Shown piece by piece: positions 31,554-44,399 of a stretch of DNA of 64,000 nt. Location: positions 10,313,206 to 10,377,205 of the forward strand of contig NC_087069.1 in assembly GCF_963678635.1 (NCBI RefSeq). The letters run 5' to 3'. Made by a program: the position numbers and the translations under genes. The first letter of the stretch is position 1. The number at the start of each line of letters is the position of its first letter. The notes below the pieces were generated by a model that saw nothing but the letters and a program-made list of their open reading frames with translations, ran no database searches and was not told where the DNA came from. The stretch is from Symsagittifera roscoffensis (Eukaryota > Xenacoelomorpha > Acoela > Convolutidae).

Positions 31554-32189
31554 TAGATCGAAATCGGTCAAATAACTTTCAGTCAAAATTGACAAATGGA
31601 AGGTTAAAAAAAACCCGAACCAAACAGTGCTTATGACTTTTTATTTAAAAACAATCAAATTTATGTTATAATGACATTGTTTTACCAGATAAGACGAATG
31701 TTGGCTCTGCTTTTTATTTTTTTATTAAGTGGTAACGAACGATGTGAATGTTGAAGTGTTTTTTTTTGTTTTGCTCAGTTGTTTTATTCAGGTACATTGT
31801 TTAGAGGTCAGTATATGTCAGTAGATCATTTATATTTTAGGCCAGTATGTTATAGGTGATCCCGGATGGTCTTTTTTAAACAAAATATAACCTTGAACTC
31901 CATTTATGTTTGAGGTCAATTTTATAAACCTGCCAAAAGTACAACAGCTTTTGGATTTGCAAAATCTCGGTCACTGTTCTTAATTTTAACGTTAACTTTC
32001 AATTCAAGTTTAACAGAAAATATTTTATCTAGTTTTAGTTAGTTAGGGAGCTTACTCATTTGAACCGAACTTTTTTCAACTAGACTCAGTTTAAAATATA
32101 TCTGATTTTTGTCTTAGATTTGTTTTTAACGATCTAGGTTAACCTCACTTTTCAACCTGGCGCAGTATAACGAGTCGAGTCTACGTGGA
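31554..32189. other. 3' flank of SLC35B3
   Basis: AT-rich sequence follows the stop codon. It should include the 3' untranslated region. No coding frame or clear repeat was recognised, and no single polyadenylation signal stood out. Confidence 0.4.
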
Positions 32190-35100
32190 TTGAAACTTTT
32201 TTGAAACATTTCGGCACGCGAAACTTTATCAAGGTTTTAGGAAATTGTTCAAAATTTTACACCAAACAATTATTGCAAAAAATTGAGCCGAAAGACGTTC
32301 ATATTGCAGACGTTATAAACCCACCGGTCAGAAACGAGCTGCCCACCCAAAATCACAACCACTGGAAGCGACCGAGGATCAAAATCAGCGGGCCTTAAGA
32401 GAAGAGAAGAGAAAAAAGGCTGTTATCATGTACAGCGAAGAAGTCCGAAGACAAAATGCTGCATCCATTGCAAAACTTCTTAGATTACAGATAGGGGACA
32501 TTGAATAAACTTATTATACGAATTTTGCTTGAACCTAGAGAGAAAGGGTAAAAAATGTTTTGCTCACAAAAATGTAGGTAAACGATTTTTAGACATTAAT
32601 TTCCCAGAGTTTTGGGAGCTATTAAAGCCCATTTTTTTAAGAAAAACTGCAGTTTTGCCATAACAACGATACTTTTATTCACTCGTGGACAAAAAAATCA
32701 CATTTTTTGAAAAACTTTCATAAAAAATTATCCGAAGTAGCATAAAAAATGTAAATAGCGAGATCTAGAATTAGAATTAGCTCGAGACATTTTGATCAAA
32801 ACGAGATCTGTGGAGTCAAAAAAAATGTGCATCGAGTACTCACCTCCAGAAAACGTATTGGCAAATGTCCTAGTCCATGAAAAGGCTAAAATCTTGTGAA
32901 TAACTTTCTAGAAAAACCATATTAGATTAAATGAGAATCTACCCTCAACATCGTAGAAAACTCATAACGCGGAAATTTCGTCAATAATTCATAAAAAACA
33001 CCTCACCACATGCCCAGCTAGAGACAACAATTATGGTACTACGAATCACTTTGCCCAACGTTGCAGACGTCCAGCTAGTAACAAAAGAAACATGATAGTA
33101 CCCAATTTGAATGTTCCAGATCATCAGTACCACGAGGACAGCCGTCAAGACAGTTCCCCTTATGAATTCAATCTGGACGAGTTCTTAGTTCTAACTGCGG
33201 GTAATGACATTTAAGTAAAAGTGATTAGAGATCGCATAAAAAATGGAATCAAAATGGGTAATACCCACGACGAAATTGAGTTGAAGAAACCTTCGGCGTG
33301 ATGATCAGAACTCGTCTACAACAAAAAACCAAAAAAAAAAATAAATTTAGTCCTGTATCTTTACGAAAAAAAAACTTTCGCCACCAATTCAAGATAACTG
33401 ATATTTTCTTGAAAGTGAAGCCGTACACGAAATTACTAAGAAGTTTGACCAGGGATTCGGGAGTACCATGAATATCTTTGAAAAAGTGGCGATTAGAATG
33501 CAATCAAACGAATGAGCCACGAGAAATCGGAAAAAGTACAAAACTCAAGGTGCTAACGAAAAATTGCTGGGGAACAATTTCTTACCATGTCTACGAAACA
33601 AAGTTTTTCAACTACGATCACCACCCGCAGAAGTGACATTTCAGACAATCAGGGGAGGAACATCCCGACTGGACAAATTGTAAAAAAAAATTCAAATTCG
33701 AGTCGGACAAGTGTACTGTCATAATTCGTTGGTATATACAAATAAAAGTGGTATATATATATAAAAAAAATTCGATCTAGCAGTTTTAGAAATTTGTTAA
33801 ATTGTGTAATCAAATAAGTTCCTGAATCTAGTTTCTGATTTTGCTAGATCGAATAATTTTTGGGTATAAACCAGACTTAATGAACCACTAAAACCAATTC
33901 AAGTGAGAGAAAACGCATAACCTTATCTTTACTCCCAAAATTGAAACAAATGTTATGGCCAACAAACTAGGTAATGGGTAGAAACTAGGTTGGATAGAAA
34001 ACTCTCTAGATGTTCAAAAGTTTGTTTCATTTCCCCAATCGTCAACAGCCCAACCAAAGACAGTTTGATCAAATTGGCTGATCAAATGTTGACAAAAAAA
34101 TGTTTTGTGAAAGGTATCAAACGCCCAACTTGTTCCAATTGATTGGCAATGGTGCAATGACATTCAATTGTTGCAGTCAAAAACTGAAGTCTGGTTTCCA
34201 TCTACTTTTTCGAATTATGCCTATAGTCAAACACCTCTGTTAAAATTTCGAGAATCCGATCAATTAGTGCTACCTTAAGCCAAAAGCAAGCAACGTATCG
34301 AGCTCGTACAGAAGTGAATGTGGATTTTGTAGAATAGGAGGTTTGCCCGATGACCTTCAACAATTCATGGATCGAATGATTGACGATATAATAACAAATG
34401 CCCGAAGGTTTCGAGACATCAGTAATCAATTAAACGCATTAGACGAGAAAAACTAGGCCATAAAACTGATAAACGCCCGTTGTTAACCCAAAAAATAGTG
34501 GTTGCGGTTCAAATTCGATGCCATGGGAGCCACTCCTTTGGTTCTTATATCTAAGGCGATTCAAAATCTGAACGAATCCAAATGTATAATGGTTATCAAG
34601 TCTGTAATGGATTCAATTATTCAGTTTGGCAAAATCATACCGAATTTGGCTGCTTTGTCTATATCCTCCCATGAATTAATGAGGAATAATGGCTAAAAAC
34701 GCATCAAACAGCTTTCGAAAAAATTACCAGAGAAATTTTCATTGTGGATACGAATAATCATTTCGATATCATAACAAAAACGATGAAAAGGAAATTTAAA
34801 ATAAAAGGTGAAAGAATGCTTTACACATCAGGTAGAGCTTTTTAGGAACAGAATCGTGGCAAAAATTAGAAGTCAGTAGCTTTTACAAGTAGAACTTCAA
34901 GGGTTGTTGATCTAAAACACAGCTTGAACGAACTTGAATTGTTAGGATTAGATTGAGATTTGGATCAAATTAAGAACTTCTAATGGGTCATCAATGTTTA
35001 ATCCTGCCTAATCACATAGCATTACAATGGCCCCCTAGAGTTAATAAGGATACAAAAATAGCTTAATTTTACTGTAGAATATTTACCGGGCAAAGACTTT

Positions 35101-36480
35101 GGATTTGATAGAACTTAATTTCCTTTCTTTTCGAATGGGATAACCACGTACCAGTTTTGTTTGATGATAAAGTTTTGTTATAGCATCAATAAAACTTATG
35201 AAATGCTACTCGCTTTTGAAACCTTGTTACCTCGATATTCTCATGCAGAATTGAAAAATAATCGTTCTCCTTGACGAACACAGGGGAGTGAAAATTGCAT
35301 TCAATATGTGACACTAACTTAAAAGATGAGACCTTTAACTACGCAAGGAGACCAGGGATTAGCTGTTGAATCAAATCCAGAAGTGATATTAGATTTCACC
35401 GGACCTTTACCCTTAAATTCTGGACAAAAAGCACCTATTGGTGTGTTTAGACAGTTTTTCTGAAGTCAATTCAGTCGAGTTAACACCTAAAACCTCGTCA
35501 AAATCAGTTAAAATTTCACTGAGAAAATGTATAGCTCTACATGGAATCGCCATATCAATTAGAAAAGACGAAGGATTGTGATTTTTTTCATTTATACACT
35601 CGAGTTCTCTGTGGTCAAACGGCTAAATGAAACTTTCTAAGAATATCTAATTGCGAGGTTCGCGAGAAGCTACAACCACCATTGGAGTTGGCTTTACTGA
35701 AAATCAGAAAAAAAGAACGGTAACACACCAATTACCTGATTTCTACCCTTTTGAAGCACACTTGGGTAGTATATCAAATAACATATGGCATAATCTGGTC
35801 AAACATCCTTCGTCAAACAACCTTAATTAGAACAAGGCTTCCCGCATTGGAGTTCCATGAATAATAATCGATTATAACTGATTTTCCTTGTCAGTGTCCA
35901 CAAAAGTGAAAACAAATCGATTATAATCAATTGAAAATGAATTATAATATTACTATTTTTCGAGGCAACAAAATCCTTTTTTCATCCATTATAATCTATT
36001 TTTTTTTTCACTTTTGTGGACACTGACAATAAAACTAAATTATAATCGATTTTTTTCCACTTTACTGAGATGCGAATTTCAACGCACATAAAGTCGTTAC
36101 ATGGGACGTAACATTGAACGTAACATGGGAATCGATTATATTTACAACCTTATAGACTACAAAAATCCATTAAAATCTATTTGTTGTCACTTTTCTTAAT
36201 TGCTGGTTTGTTATGCCAAAGAAGGGAGCTAATGTGTCGTGAAAGAAGATTTTCTGGAAAACTAATGACTATAACGACGACGGATATCTCAATGATTATT
36301 CATCAACTTCAGAGGAGGATGCCAATGCCAATAAATACTGGCGAAACAGCTCTGGATGCTCAGTAAAAATTCGACAGCAAACAAAATGAAAAGAGACTCA
36401 GAATAGCGATATTACGGCTGAATGCCCTGTCGGGTAAACCCATTGTGTATAGAAAAGTTCAAACTAACAAAAAGGATAAA
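32190..36480 (+). mobile_element. Degraded Ty3/gypsy-type LTR retroelement
   Basis: Blocks of one polyprotein occur in order on the plus strand, with many breaks: a charged gag-like stretch (32.3-32.5 kb), a worn zinc knuckle (CPARDNNY...TTNHFAQRCRRP, about 33005-33075), a reverse-transcriptase end (FGKIIPNLAALS, about 34630), an RNase H entry region (HQTAFEKITREI and NHFDIITKT, about 34700-34780), and an integrase core (LDFTGPLPL near 35390, ALHGIAISIRKDEG near 35545-35580, VKRLNETF near 35615, PFEAHLG near 35750). Long terminal repeats were not found. All frames are broken, so the element is inactive. Confidence 0.7.
35868..36055. mobile_element. Palindromic MITE-like element in the gypsy remnant
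   Basis: TTGTCAGTGTCCACAAAAGT (from 35888) has its reverse complement ACTTTTGTGGACACTGACAA near 36010-36029. Outside these arms, AATCGATTATAACT and AAATTATAATCGATTT are also inverted. The whole can fold into a long hairpin about 190 bases in size. Confidence 0.75.
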
Positions 36481-38459
36481 CAAAAGGCAGATTTTAAGGA
36501 AGAAATCATTAGTGAGACGGACCACTATAACGCTCAGAAAAGATAATCTATTCCATGAATCTGGTTTGACCGTAAAAAAATCTATAGATCTATCATAAAC
36601 TCAGCAAGAAATGTAGATTTCAAAAAATCAAAAACAACCCAAAAGAAGATAAACATGCAAGTGAATTTCAAATAACTAAATATTGCAAGAAGAAATGCGG
36701 CTAGGAATAGTCAGAGAGGCACGTTGATATAATAGGACGAGGAACAGTGGAAACAAGGCAGACCCGGACAAGTCGAAAAGAGAAAACGGAGCGATTTACC
36801 CAAAATGCCGATTAAAAAGACCTGAACGGAGACAGTATGCGACAATGATTCGAGCGACCTCGTATCACTTAAAGATCTAAAAGCGGAAATTGTAATAAAA
36901 GCGGAAATTGTTGATATTCCGTGAAGGTAGTAGCAAACGTTACCCGGGCAGAAGGCAGGAGCTTCGTGACCAGACTGCTGTGGCCAAATTTTGTGTTTCC
37001 AGACTTTCGCCATCAACTTTGGCTGTTTGTTTTTAGGAAGTCGCGATCAAACTTCGGTGTTTCCAGGCTTGCAGACAGTCGAGAAGTGTGAGCGAGCGGA
37101 GCGAACTAGGAAAATTTTTATTCTTGATTTTTACAAAAATGCAATTTCGTGCGACATATTTGAAGTATTATGATTTGTTTATGCGAATTGAATTTTGCGT
37201 TGAGTTTGAATTTTGCGTGTTTTTTGGATTACGATTGAACAGACTGAGTTTTAATTATGAAAAAAATTGCCTCTCAAATGTTCACTATTTATAAAAAAAA
37301 ATTCTTTTAAAATTGACTGATTATAATGGCAGGCTCTTAAGAAAGTAATTTCGTGAGGCAAGAAAAGGCGGATATTTTTTTCAAAAAATCTGCTCAGTTT
37401 TTCACGGATTATAAGAGCGCAATTTTCTGCTCATTTTGTGCGCAAAATACCAAAATTTGCTTCTGCGTTTTCAGTTTGAGATTTTATCTTCCACGTACAC
37501 GACTAATGTCGTCATGTCCAGACTATCATGACGCGTTTTTAGATATCGTCGCTCACTTTCAGACTATGGCTACTAGTTTTCAGATTATCGCGAATAATTT
37601 CATGACTATCAAAAATTTTGGAATTTGATTTTTTGTTCGCGGTATTATCGACTTTAAAATACCTAAATATGTCGCGGATCTCGACCCGTGTACTTTGCGA
37701 TCAAAATTTTGCTAGAGTAACTCAGCTTCCTAGAAGTAATGCCGGTGCAGCTACTGTAGTGGGCTAGAAAACCTTTGATTTTGGGCTAACGTTTGCGCGA
37801 TCCCCTCGGGGTTTTAAACATTAAAGTAACTAAAAGAGAAGGATCTTTTTCACACCCAAAAATGTTTTTCAAACTTTTTTTGTTCAAAGCTTTAATTTAT
37901 CTTGATCTTTATATTATATTACAAAAAACGTCAGCTGCAACTGGCTTGTAGTCAATTTTTGTACTTATGAGTTATATCGTTTGTCGTTAAACTGTAAAGG
38001 TCTCAGATTTTTATAGTTTTGTTCTATCGAGAAAAATTGTTTTTTTTGGTACTGATCGTAATACCGAAATAAAGGTCAAAACATTATCTTTAAATCATCT
38101 CGAAACAATTATTTTCTCGAAACAAATGTTTGTTTTACGAAAAAAATCCATCAAAAAGAGATTTGATTATTATGCCTTTTCTTTTTCTCGTTATATTACT
38201 ATACTTCTGGAATTCATAAACATATGATGTCATCACAAATTTTTTTTGTTGTTCTGGAATCCAGTGACAAATGCGTTTTGGCCGTTGAAAAACACACCGG
38301 TTTTTTTCCTCATTTTGCTTTTTCTTAATTGGATTTCTGCATTTGTCGGCGGATTTCTGAATTCATTAAATTCAACATGCGTACTTCTGAAACTAAGCGT
38401 ACTAACATTTTGGAACTAACGACTCTTAATTAATTTCGATTCAACTGACAAGAAGCGTT
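36481..38459. other. Repeat-rich stretch without a supported gene
   Basis: Only short frames occur. The part up to about 36910 may be the 3' end of the gypsy remnant. A 20-base AAAGCGGAAATTGT unit is duplicated near 36880-36910. The rest is AT-rich with no recognised coding content. Confidence 0.35.
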
Positions 38460-38662
38460 GGCTCTTTTTCCTTTTCCCCCACACCTGCAAATTTTCACAT
38501 GTAAATTTGTTGACCACTTTGTCGGATTATAATGAAAATTTTTATACAGACTAATAAGGCCACGGCAAACATATTTGGTGTTTATACTCAACCTCGTATA
38601 ACCACTCATTACACTAAAAAAATGAAGCTCGTGTGAGATGGGGTGGAAAAGGAAAAAGAGCC
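38460..38662. mobile_element. hAT-like MITE, full-length copy
   Basis: A 203-bp element starts GGCTCTTTTTCCTTTTCCC and ends GGAAAAGGAAAAAGAGCC, a clean terminal inverted repeat. Flanks GAAGCGTT and AAAGCGTT match at 7 of 8 bases. The interior contains CAGACTAATAAGGCCACGG and AACCACTCATTACAC, shared with the other copies. This is the best reference copy of the family in the window. Confidence 0.85.
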
Positions 38663-38774
38663 AAAGCGTTTTTCACTTGCAAACAAAAAGATTTGTCTCC
38701 GAATTGCATTTGTCTCTGGATTCCAGATAAATCTTCAAATTCTTGCTAGCCAAAACCTGCCAATTGTGTTGTAA

Positions 38775-39305
38775 TTGTTTCGACTTTAGATACGAAAGTA
38801 ACGGAATATTTGTGCTCGGGTGGGTTTTTTTTTCTTCAGACAAATTTCGGCTTTTTAACTAGCCATTTTTGGCGGATTTTTTTTATTTCATTCGAAAGGT
38901 ATTGTTGTCATGAGCTCAAATTTGAAAAGATATTTTACCTGTGATCATTTTTTTTAAAAATTATGGCGGTTTAAAGATTGCAATTTTGGCCAATTTGGGA
39001 CAATTAACGCGCGATATATTTCGCGCTATAAACGCGTAAGCGGAGAGTTAAACTGTCTTAGAAGTCGTTCCAAATTGGTTGAAAGAAACTTATTTGCCAG
39101 AATTGATTTGTTACAAGGAGCGAAATTTATATTTTTGTACTTTATATGGCGTGTGGGGAGATGATTTTCATAAAAAATTTCAAATTTAAAAAAAAATCAT
39201 TTCGTTTTATTACATTTAATTTTTTAATGTTATTACTGCTCCATAAACCCTAAAAAGCAGTCGGAACATTCAGGGCTTCGCCCTGATACGAGCAGTCTTG
39301 TTTGT
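38775..39305 (+). mobile_element. ~530-bp dispersed element with a 3' hairpin, reference copy
   Basis: It starts near CGACTTTAGATACGAAAGTA + ACGG, contains a self-complementary core CGCGCGATATATTTCGCGC (about 39008-39026), and ends with a hairpin CAGGGC-TTC-GCCCTG (39271-39285) followed by ATACGAGCAGTCTT. Further copies are at about 56440-56830, 58105-58390 and 60590-61120, with isolated ends at 17.6, 56.0 and 62.6 kb. No coding capacity. A 3' hairpin recalls Helitron-type ends, but no proper CTRR end was seen. Confidence 0.65.
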
Positions 39306-40702
39306 CTTTCGAATTCATTACTTGAAGTTATTTAGAATTTTATGTTGCTCGGCGCAGAATTGACCGAAACCAATGACAAAAAAAAAACATGAAATCGAAA
39401 CTACAGTGCTGATTTAAATTAACCGGACAAAACGCATTAAACTTGAAATTTAAAACGCGTTTTTTTCTAATAGGGTTGAATTTAGGTGAAAACTTATGAA
39501 GACAAAACTTGCTTTAAAGTTTAGCAGGATTAATATGGTGTAATTAGTTTTGCGAAATTCGGGCCCAAATTTTTACCCCAAAAATGGGTCATTTCGTCAT
39601 TTCTTAGTTAATCAGAAATTACGCCAAAAATACCCAGTCGGTCACAGACATAATTATATCAAAGTGAGCTTCTTATGTAGACCAACAAACTTTAAGAAGG
39701 GTATATTCTCCAAAACATTGTATAAGTTATTTTATTTTTGTTTGATAGAAAGTTCTTGCAATTCTAAACCTGCTATTTTAAATATTTTCAATTTTAATGA
39801 TTGTATCTATTTTAATATTATTAAATTTTAATTACTGCTTCTATTTTCATTTTTTCAAAGCTTTGATTACTGCTTCTACTTTGACTTGATTAACTTTTAA
39901 TTACTGCTTCTATTTTAATTTTTTCAGTTTTTAATTATTGATTCTATTTTAATTTTTCAAACTTTTAAATACTGCTACGCTAAAACCAGTTTTCAGTTCT
40001 CTGACTGTTACTCAAAGTTTCTCAGTGACATTTAACGTTCCCTGTCTCAAGCGACAATTAATTGGCTCCTTTTTCAAAGGTTCTCTAAGTTCAATCAACG
40101 TTTGAGTTTTTCTTTTTCATATTTTAAAACTGTTTATCTAAAGGCATGCGATTCCTATCTAATGACAGTTAAGTGCAGAAAACTTGCATTTATTTGCAGT
40201 ATTTTTTGCAGCTTTGAGTGATGGAATTAAATTCGTTTAAATGAGTTTTAATGCGCAAAAATTGAGAACATTGAAGCATTTTCGCTTCATTTTTTAACTA
40301 CAAAGTCCTCATATAGTTTTCTTTCAGCCTTGGTGTAGACATATATATTGAAACTCAAACACTATTTCCATAAAATTATTATTGCGTTTTATACCATCAC
40401 GTTTTAGTAACGACATCTTTGATTATAAGTTATTCATACTTTTCAGCTTTATTGTCAAACTAACTTGAAACAATTGCAACTAAGGTTTCGTATTGACTTG
40501 TTTGTTCTAGTTACAATTGATGTGTTTTGTTTGAAATTAATGTTTCAATTGTTGGTCTGAAAGACTATTGCGACTAAAAAAGTATTAGGCTATAGCTAAG
40601 ATTTATTGTCGTGTTATATCTTCAAAAAACACTTTGTAGCGAACAGCTTAAGCTTTCATTTCACTTATAATCCGTTGTAAAAATTATAATTAGTAACAAA
40701 AA
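39306..40702. other. Upstream region of the endophilin-B gene
   Basis: No gene was supported. Around 39830-39970 a loose AT-rich tandem pattern (AATTACTGCTTCTATTTTAAT) repeats about five times. The promoter and 5' untranslated region of the endophilin gene must lie in the last part, but no clear TATA box was chosen. Confidence 0.4.
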
Positions 40703-40747
40703 ATGTCGTTTGGAGGCAACATGGGAACAATGTTCAACCGAGCCAAG
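40703..40747 (+). CDS. SH3GLB1: Endophilin-B-like protein, first coding exon
   Basis: Fifteen codons (MSFGGNMGTMFNRAK) end in phase 0 at AAG/GTGAGT, a strong donor. They join in frame to the exon at 43424-43612. In vertebrates the amphipathic N-terminal helix of endophilin-B inserts into membranes, and the FNRAK stretch could play that part. The symbol denotes family membership; B1 and B2 cannot be told apart here. Confidence 0.65.
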
Positions 40748-43423
40748 GTGAGTTTTCTAACTTCTTCAGAACAATTGGGCTATAAAATTTTAACAAAGTG
40801 CCCCCTCCTCCCCCCCCCCCCCCCCCCCTCACAAGGATGCAACAACGCGTCAAAAGCGACTTTTCCTCTATTGACGAACGTAATAGTTGCTGGTGCTGGG
40901 AGAAGCTGGAAAAATATATGAGTTTTTGAAGTCTTTAAAGCCAATTAAATTTTAGCCTTAAGATGATGAAATTTGTTGTAAAAAAAAACATTTTGAAATT
41001 TTCACAAATTTTTTTGTGATATTATTTCCTATGTAAAATGATCCTTTTTTGTCCTAATATCGCGTTGGTAAGACCATATAGCGCTCTTCAATCCAAAATT
41101 CAATGATATATGAGCCGAACTAATTCGCCGCTTACTTGTTATTTGAACAAGATAAGCAAGTTAATTGTCTCCAATTGATCAAATTAGCAATTTTTAAATC
41201 CCAATAACTTTGCACTAAACTGTCACTGGTAAAATAGTTTTTTATTTTTAAAAAAATTTAGTCAAAAATAGTTCACCCAAAATTTGAACTTTTCCAAAGA
41301 TAAAATATCATCAAGAGCACAAATTTTTCGTCATTTTCAAAGATTGTTCGAGCAACAAATTTTATTGTACCACTCGCGTCCAGTTTTAGGCGTTATCAAT
41401 CTATTATATTACAATTTTAGCACCAGTCTTAAAGAAATTGAAAAAAAAAACTGATTTTAATCAAAACATATTCAATTATAATCTCATTTTTGAAATCAAA
41501 CTATAAGCAATTATAATACGTTGTAATCGATTGTATGATACTGCACATTGTAATCGATTGTATGATACTGCAAATGATACTGTACTCGATTAATAATCCA
41601 TCTGATTTTTGATACAATTTTAATCGAATATACTCGATTGTTACCGATTAATTCCATTATTTCCAAAGTCCAGAATGTGCAGTATCATCCTTTTTGTTTG
41701 CGACTTTCTTTTCAACATCGCATCTGGAATGCTTACATTTTATGCTTTCCGTAAACGTTGGTTTGTGTGAAAAATGAGAAAACTGTTCTAAAAGTTTTCT
41801 AAATGATCAAATTTTTAACGTTTTTGTTTTATTTTTTCTTCATTACAGTTGTTTCATGATGCACATTTTAGGTTTTTTAACCACCAAAACATCAGCATAT
41901 TACTTAAGTTTCATGATTTATTCGGAAGATTTATTTTCACCTGCACGAGAACCTTTCAATTAATTTGAGAGAAACTTGGCCTTCCGATGAACCAAAGTGT
42001 GACAAAACAACGCGCTTTTAGAGATTTTTGTTACTGACAAAATTATAGGAGCCCATAGGGTATAATTAAAACATACCTTTAGTGTGACCATACTTTGGCA
42101 AAATTAGAAGTTAGAATAGATTATAATATATTATAATTGACTAAAGTGTTTTTTGTTTGAACTATAAACAATTTTAATCGATTATAAGAAGTTAAAATGT
42201 CTTGGAAAACATCACTATTATAAAACTTTTAAACACCTAATTTTAATATTTACAATCAATTATTATCGTCAAAAATTCAACATAAAAATTTGTTATAATC
42301 GATTGCTTACGCCTAAACTTGGATGCGGGCAAGAGCAAGCCTTGAATGTTCTAGCAGCTTTATTTAGGCATCTGATCAATCTTTTGTTGAAAAATGATAT
42401 AATAAAATAGTCCAATGTTTGAAGTTTTTAGTTTTTGCAAATTTTTTCTTTAATCTCAATGTCAAATACGAAGTATTGTGTCTCATTAAAATAAAATAAC
42501 GGGTGGTTCGCATCATTCAATTTAAATTTTTTGATCGGATATTCAGATCGGAATCTTGTATCGCTTACGCTAATGATGAAAAATTAACTGATAAGTAGCG
42601 CGCCCAATTAAAATCTCAAATTAGCCAAATTGACAATTTTCAAGCCATCAGTTTGCGAAAAATACTCGTCTGAGAATTTTGTTGTTTTGGCTCTTTAACA
42701 TCAGTATCAGGTGAAAAAAAAAATTTTTGAACATACTTTTAGCTCATTCTATCAATACTTTTCAGACAGTAAGAATAGTTCTCTCAAACGGTGCGAGTTT
42801 TTCGGAAAAAAATCAGGCGAGCAAATTTATTCCATCTTAGAAAAATGTTCTTCTTTCTTCAATATTTGGAACGACAAGGTTTGGTTTTAAGAAGCAGTTT
42901 TGGAATTTAAAAAAAAACCGTTATAAACCATTTTTAAAACCCTTCGGACCGGATTGACGTGGCTGGCCAAATGTCACGGCAATGTTTAGAAATGCAAATT
43001 GTGACATAGATTAGACATAGACAACTTTGATGAGATTTTGACCCTAGATTTCAAACCAGTAGCGTCAAATTTCTCCAAATGGTCCCCTTGTGGTAATACA
43101 GCTAAAATTAGGGAAAAAGTGTATAATCTTAATCAAAATAAATTTGTTTCCAAGAAGGAGAGAGACTCTTCGATTATTATTTTCACAACTCAAAAAAAAA
43201 TGAAAAATATCACATCTTGGAATTGGAAGATTTTGGGAAATTTGAAATTAGTTATGCGAAAGTTTTAATTGCTAGGCACCTGAAAACAGAAACGTTTGTC
43301 TAATAGTGATCTATCAAAAAGATTTGCGTTTTGTAAAAGGAATAAATAAAAAGTGATGAAATGATGGAAATTTTGAAAACAATTCATTATCATGATCATT
43401 TTTGATCTTGTTTTTGTTTGTAG
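40748..43423. other. SH3GLB1: Intron 1 of the endophilin-B gene
   Basis: A canonical GT-AG intron of 2676 bp. It holds a C19 tract (40810-40828, in a C-rich run from about 40801), a 27-bp tandem duplication (41520-41574, unit with ATCGATTGTATGATACTGCA) with an inverted partner near 41677-41690, and dispersed TTATAATCGATTATAA-type sequence. No coding frame was supported. Confidence 0.6.
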
Positions 43424-43612
43424 CAACTGGCAGCAGAGAACCTGTCAGACCAGGCTAAGACAGAGTACGATCCAGAGCTAGTGGCTCTCATAGCCCAACT
43501 GGATAAGACGAAAGAGTGGGGCAAGAAATTCTTGGAAAGACAGGCGGAACTGATCCAGCCAAATCCAGCTCTGAGGGCTGAGTCGTTCTTCAACGAGACA
43601 CTCGATCTCAAG
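43424..43612 (+). CDS. SH3GLB1: Endophilin-B-like protein, BAR-domain exon
   Basis: A 63-codon exon with phase-0 borders follows TTTGTTTGTAG and ends CTCAAG/GTGAGT. It encodes the start of the N-BAR domain, reading QAKTEYDPELVALIAQLDKT, KEWGKKFLERQAELIQPNPA and FFNETLDLK. The corresponding part of endophilin-B has QAEKTELD, a TKIWTEKI-type helix, LLQPNPNARIEEF and EKLDRK, so the assignment is secure at family level. BAR dimers bend membranes in autophagy, apoptosis and vesicle traffic. The remaining BAR and SH3 exons are not found before the gap at 44143. Confidence 0.85.
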
Positions 43613-44142
43613 GTGAGTTAGCCAGTCTTAAGACCTTTTATCTCTTATCGCTGAAGTACCATTTCCCAAATGACTTTTTTTGCTGTAATAGATTATATAT
43701 GTTAATCTGAACAAGTGATAACACAGCTGATTTGAACTACCAAGACAAAGCGAACAAAACTTAGAAATTAGAACGCGGTTTTTCCGAAATTGGGTTGACT
43801 TCACACGGAACATGATGAGGACAAAATTTTCTTACAAGAAGATTTTTTACGGGGCAATTTTTTTTATTGCAAAGTTTGGCCTCAAAACTGATTGTTTCTG
43901 GTTTATTAGTCAATCAAAATTACACCAGAACGACCGGATCGATTGATGACAAAATTTAATCAAAGCAAGCCTCATATTTTGCCTACCAAAGTTATAGAAA
44001 TGTATAATCTCTTTAAAAAATTGTATGAGAAATTTTTTTGATACCCAAAAACTGTCATTTTTAATAAATAAAAACCATTTTTTTATTTGAAAACAATTTC
44101 AAAACTTTTTTGCATGTTTTTTGAGATTACCCATTTTCAATT
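43613..44142. other. Start of endophilin-B intron 2, cut by the gap
   Basis: AT-rich sequence after a strong donor. No further exon was seen before the N run. The sequence ends at the contig edge. Confidence 0.5.
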
Positions 44143-44342
44143 NNNNNNNNNNNNNNNNNNNNNNNNNNNNNNNNNNNNNNNNNNNNNNNNNNNNNNNNNN
44201 NNNNNNNNNNNNNNNNNNNNNNNNNNNNNNNNNNNNNNNNNNNNNNNNNNNNNNNNNNNNNNNNNNNNNNNNNNNNNNNNNNNNNNNNNNNNNNNNNNNN
44301 NNNNNNNNNNNNNNNNNNNNNNNNNNNNNNNNNNNNNNNNNN
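44143..44342. other. Assembly gap of 200 N
   Basis: Exactly 200 N, a fixed placeholder length used by scaffolders, so real distance and orientation of the two sides are not measured. The next contig opens inside a reverse copy of SLC35B3 exon 1. Confidence 0.97.
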
Positions 44343-44399
44343 AATGAAATGCAGAGAAGTACCCGGTTTTGGTTTCCAGGACTCCAGAAAAGACGACAT
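44343..44399 (-). CDS. SLC35B3: SLC35B3 exon 1, partial second copy at contig edge
   Basis: On the minus strand the first 19 codons of SLC35B3 are present, starting at ATG 44399-44397, and then the contig ends. It differs from 25336-25392 at two bases, both at third codon positions without amino-acid change. The upstream sequence also matches. This fits the other allele or a recent duplicate that keeps its coding sequence. Confidence 0.85.
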
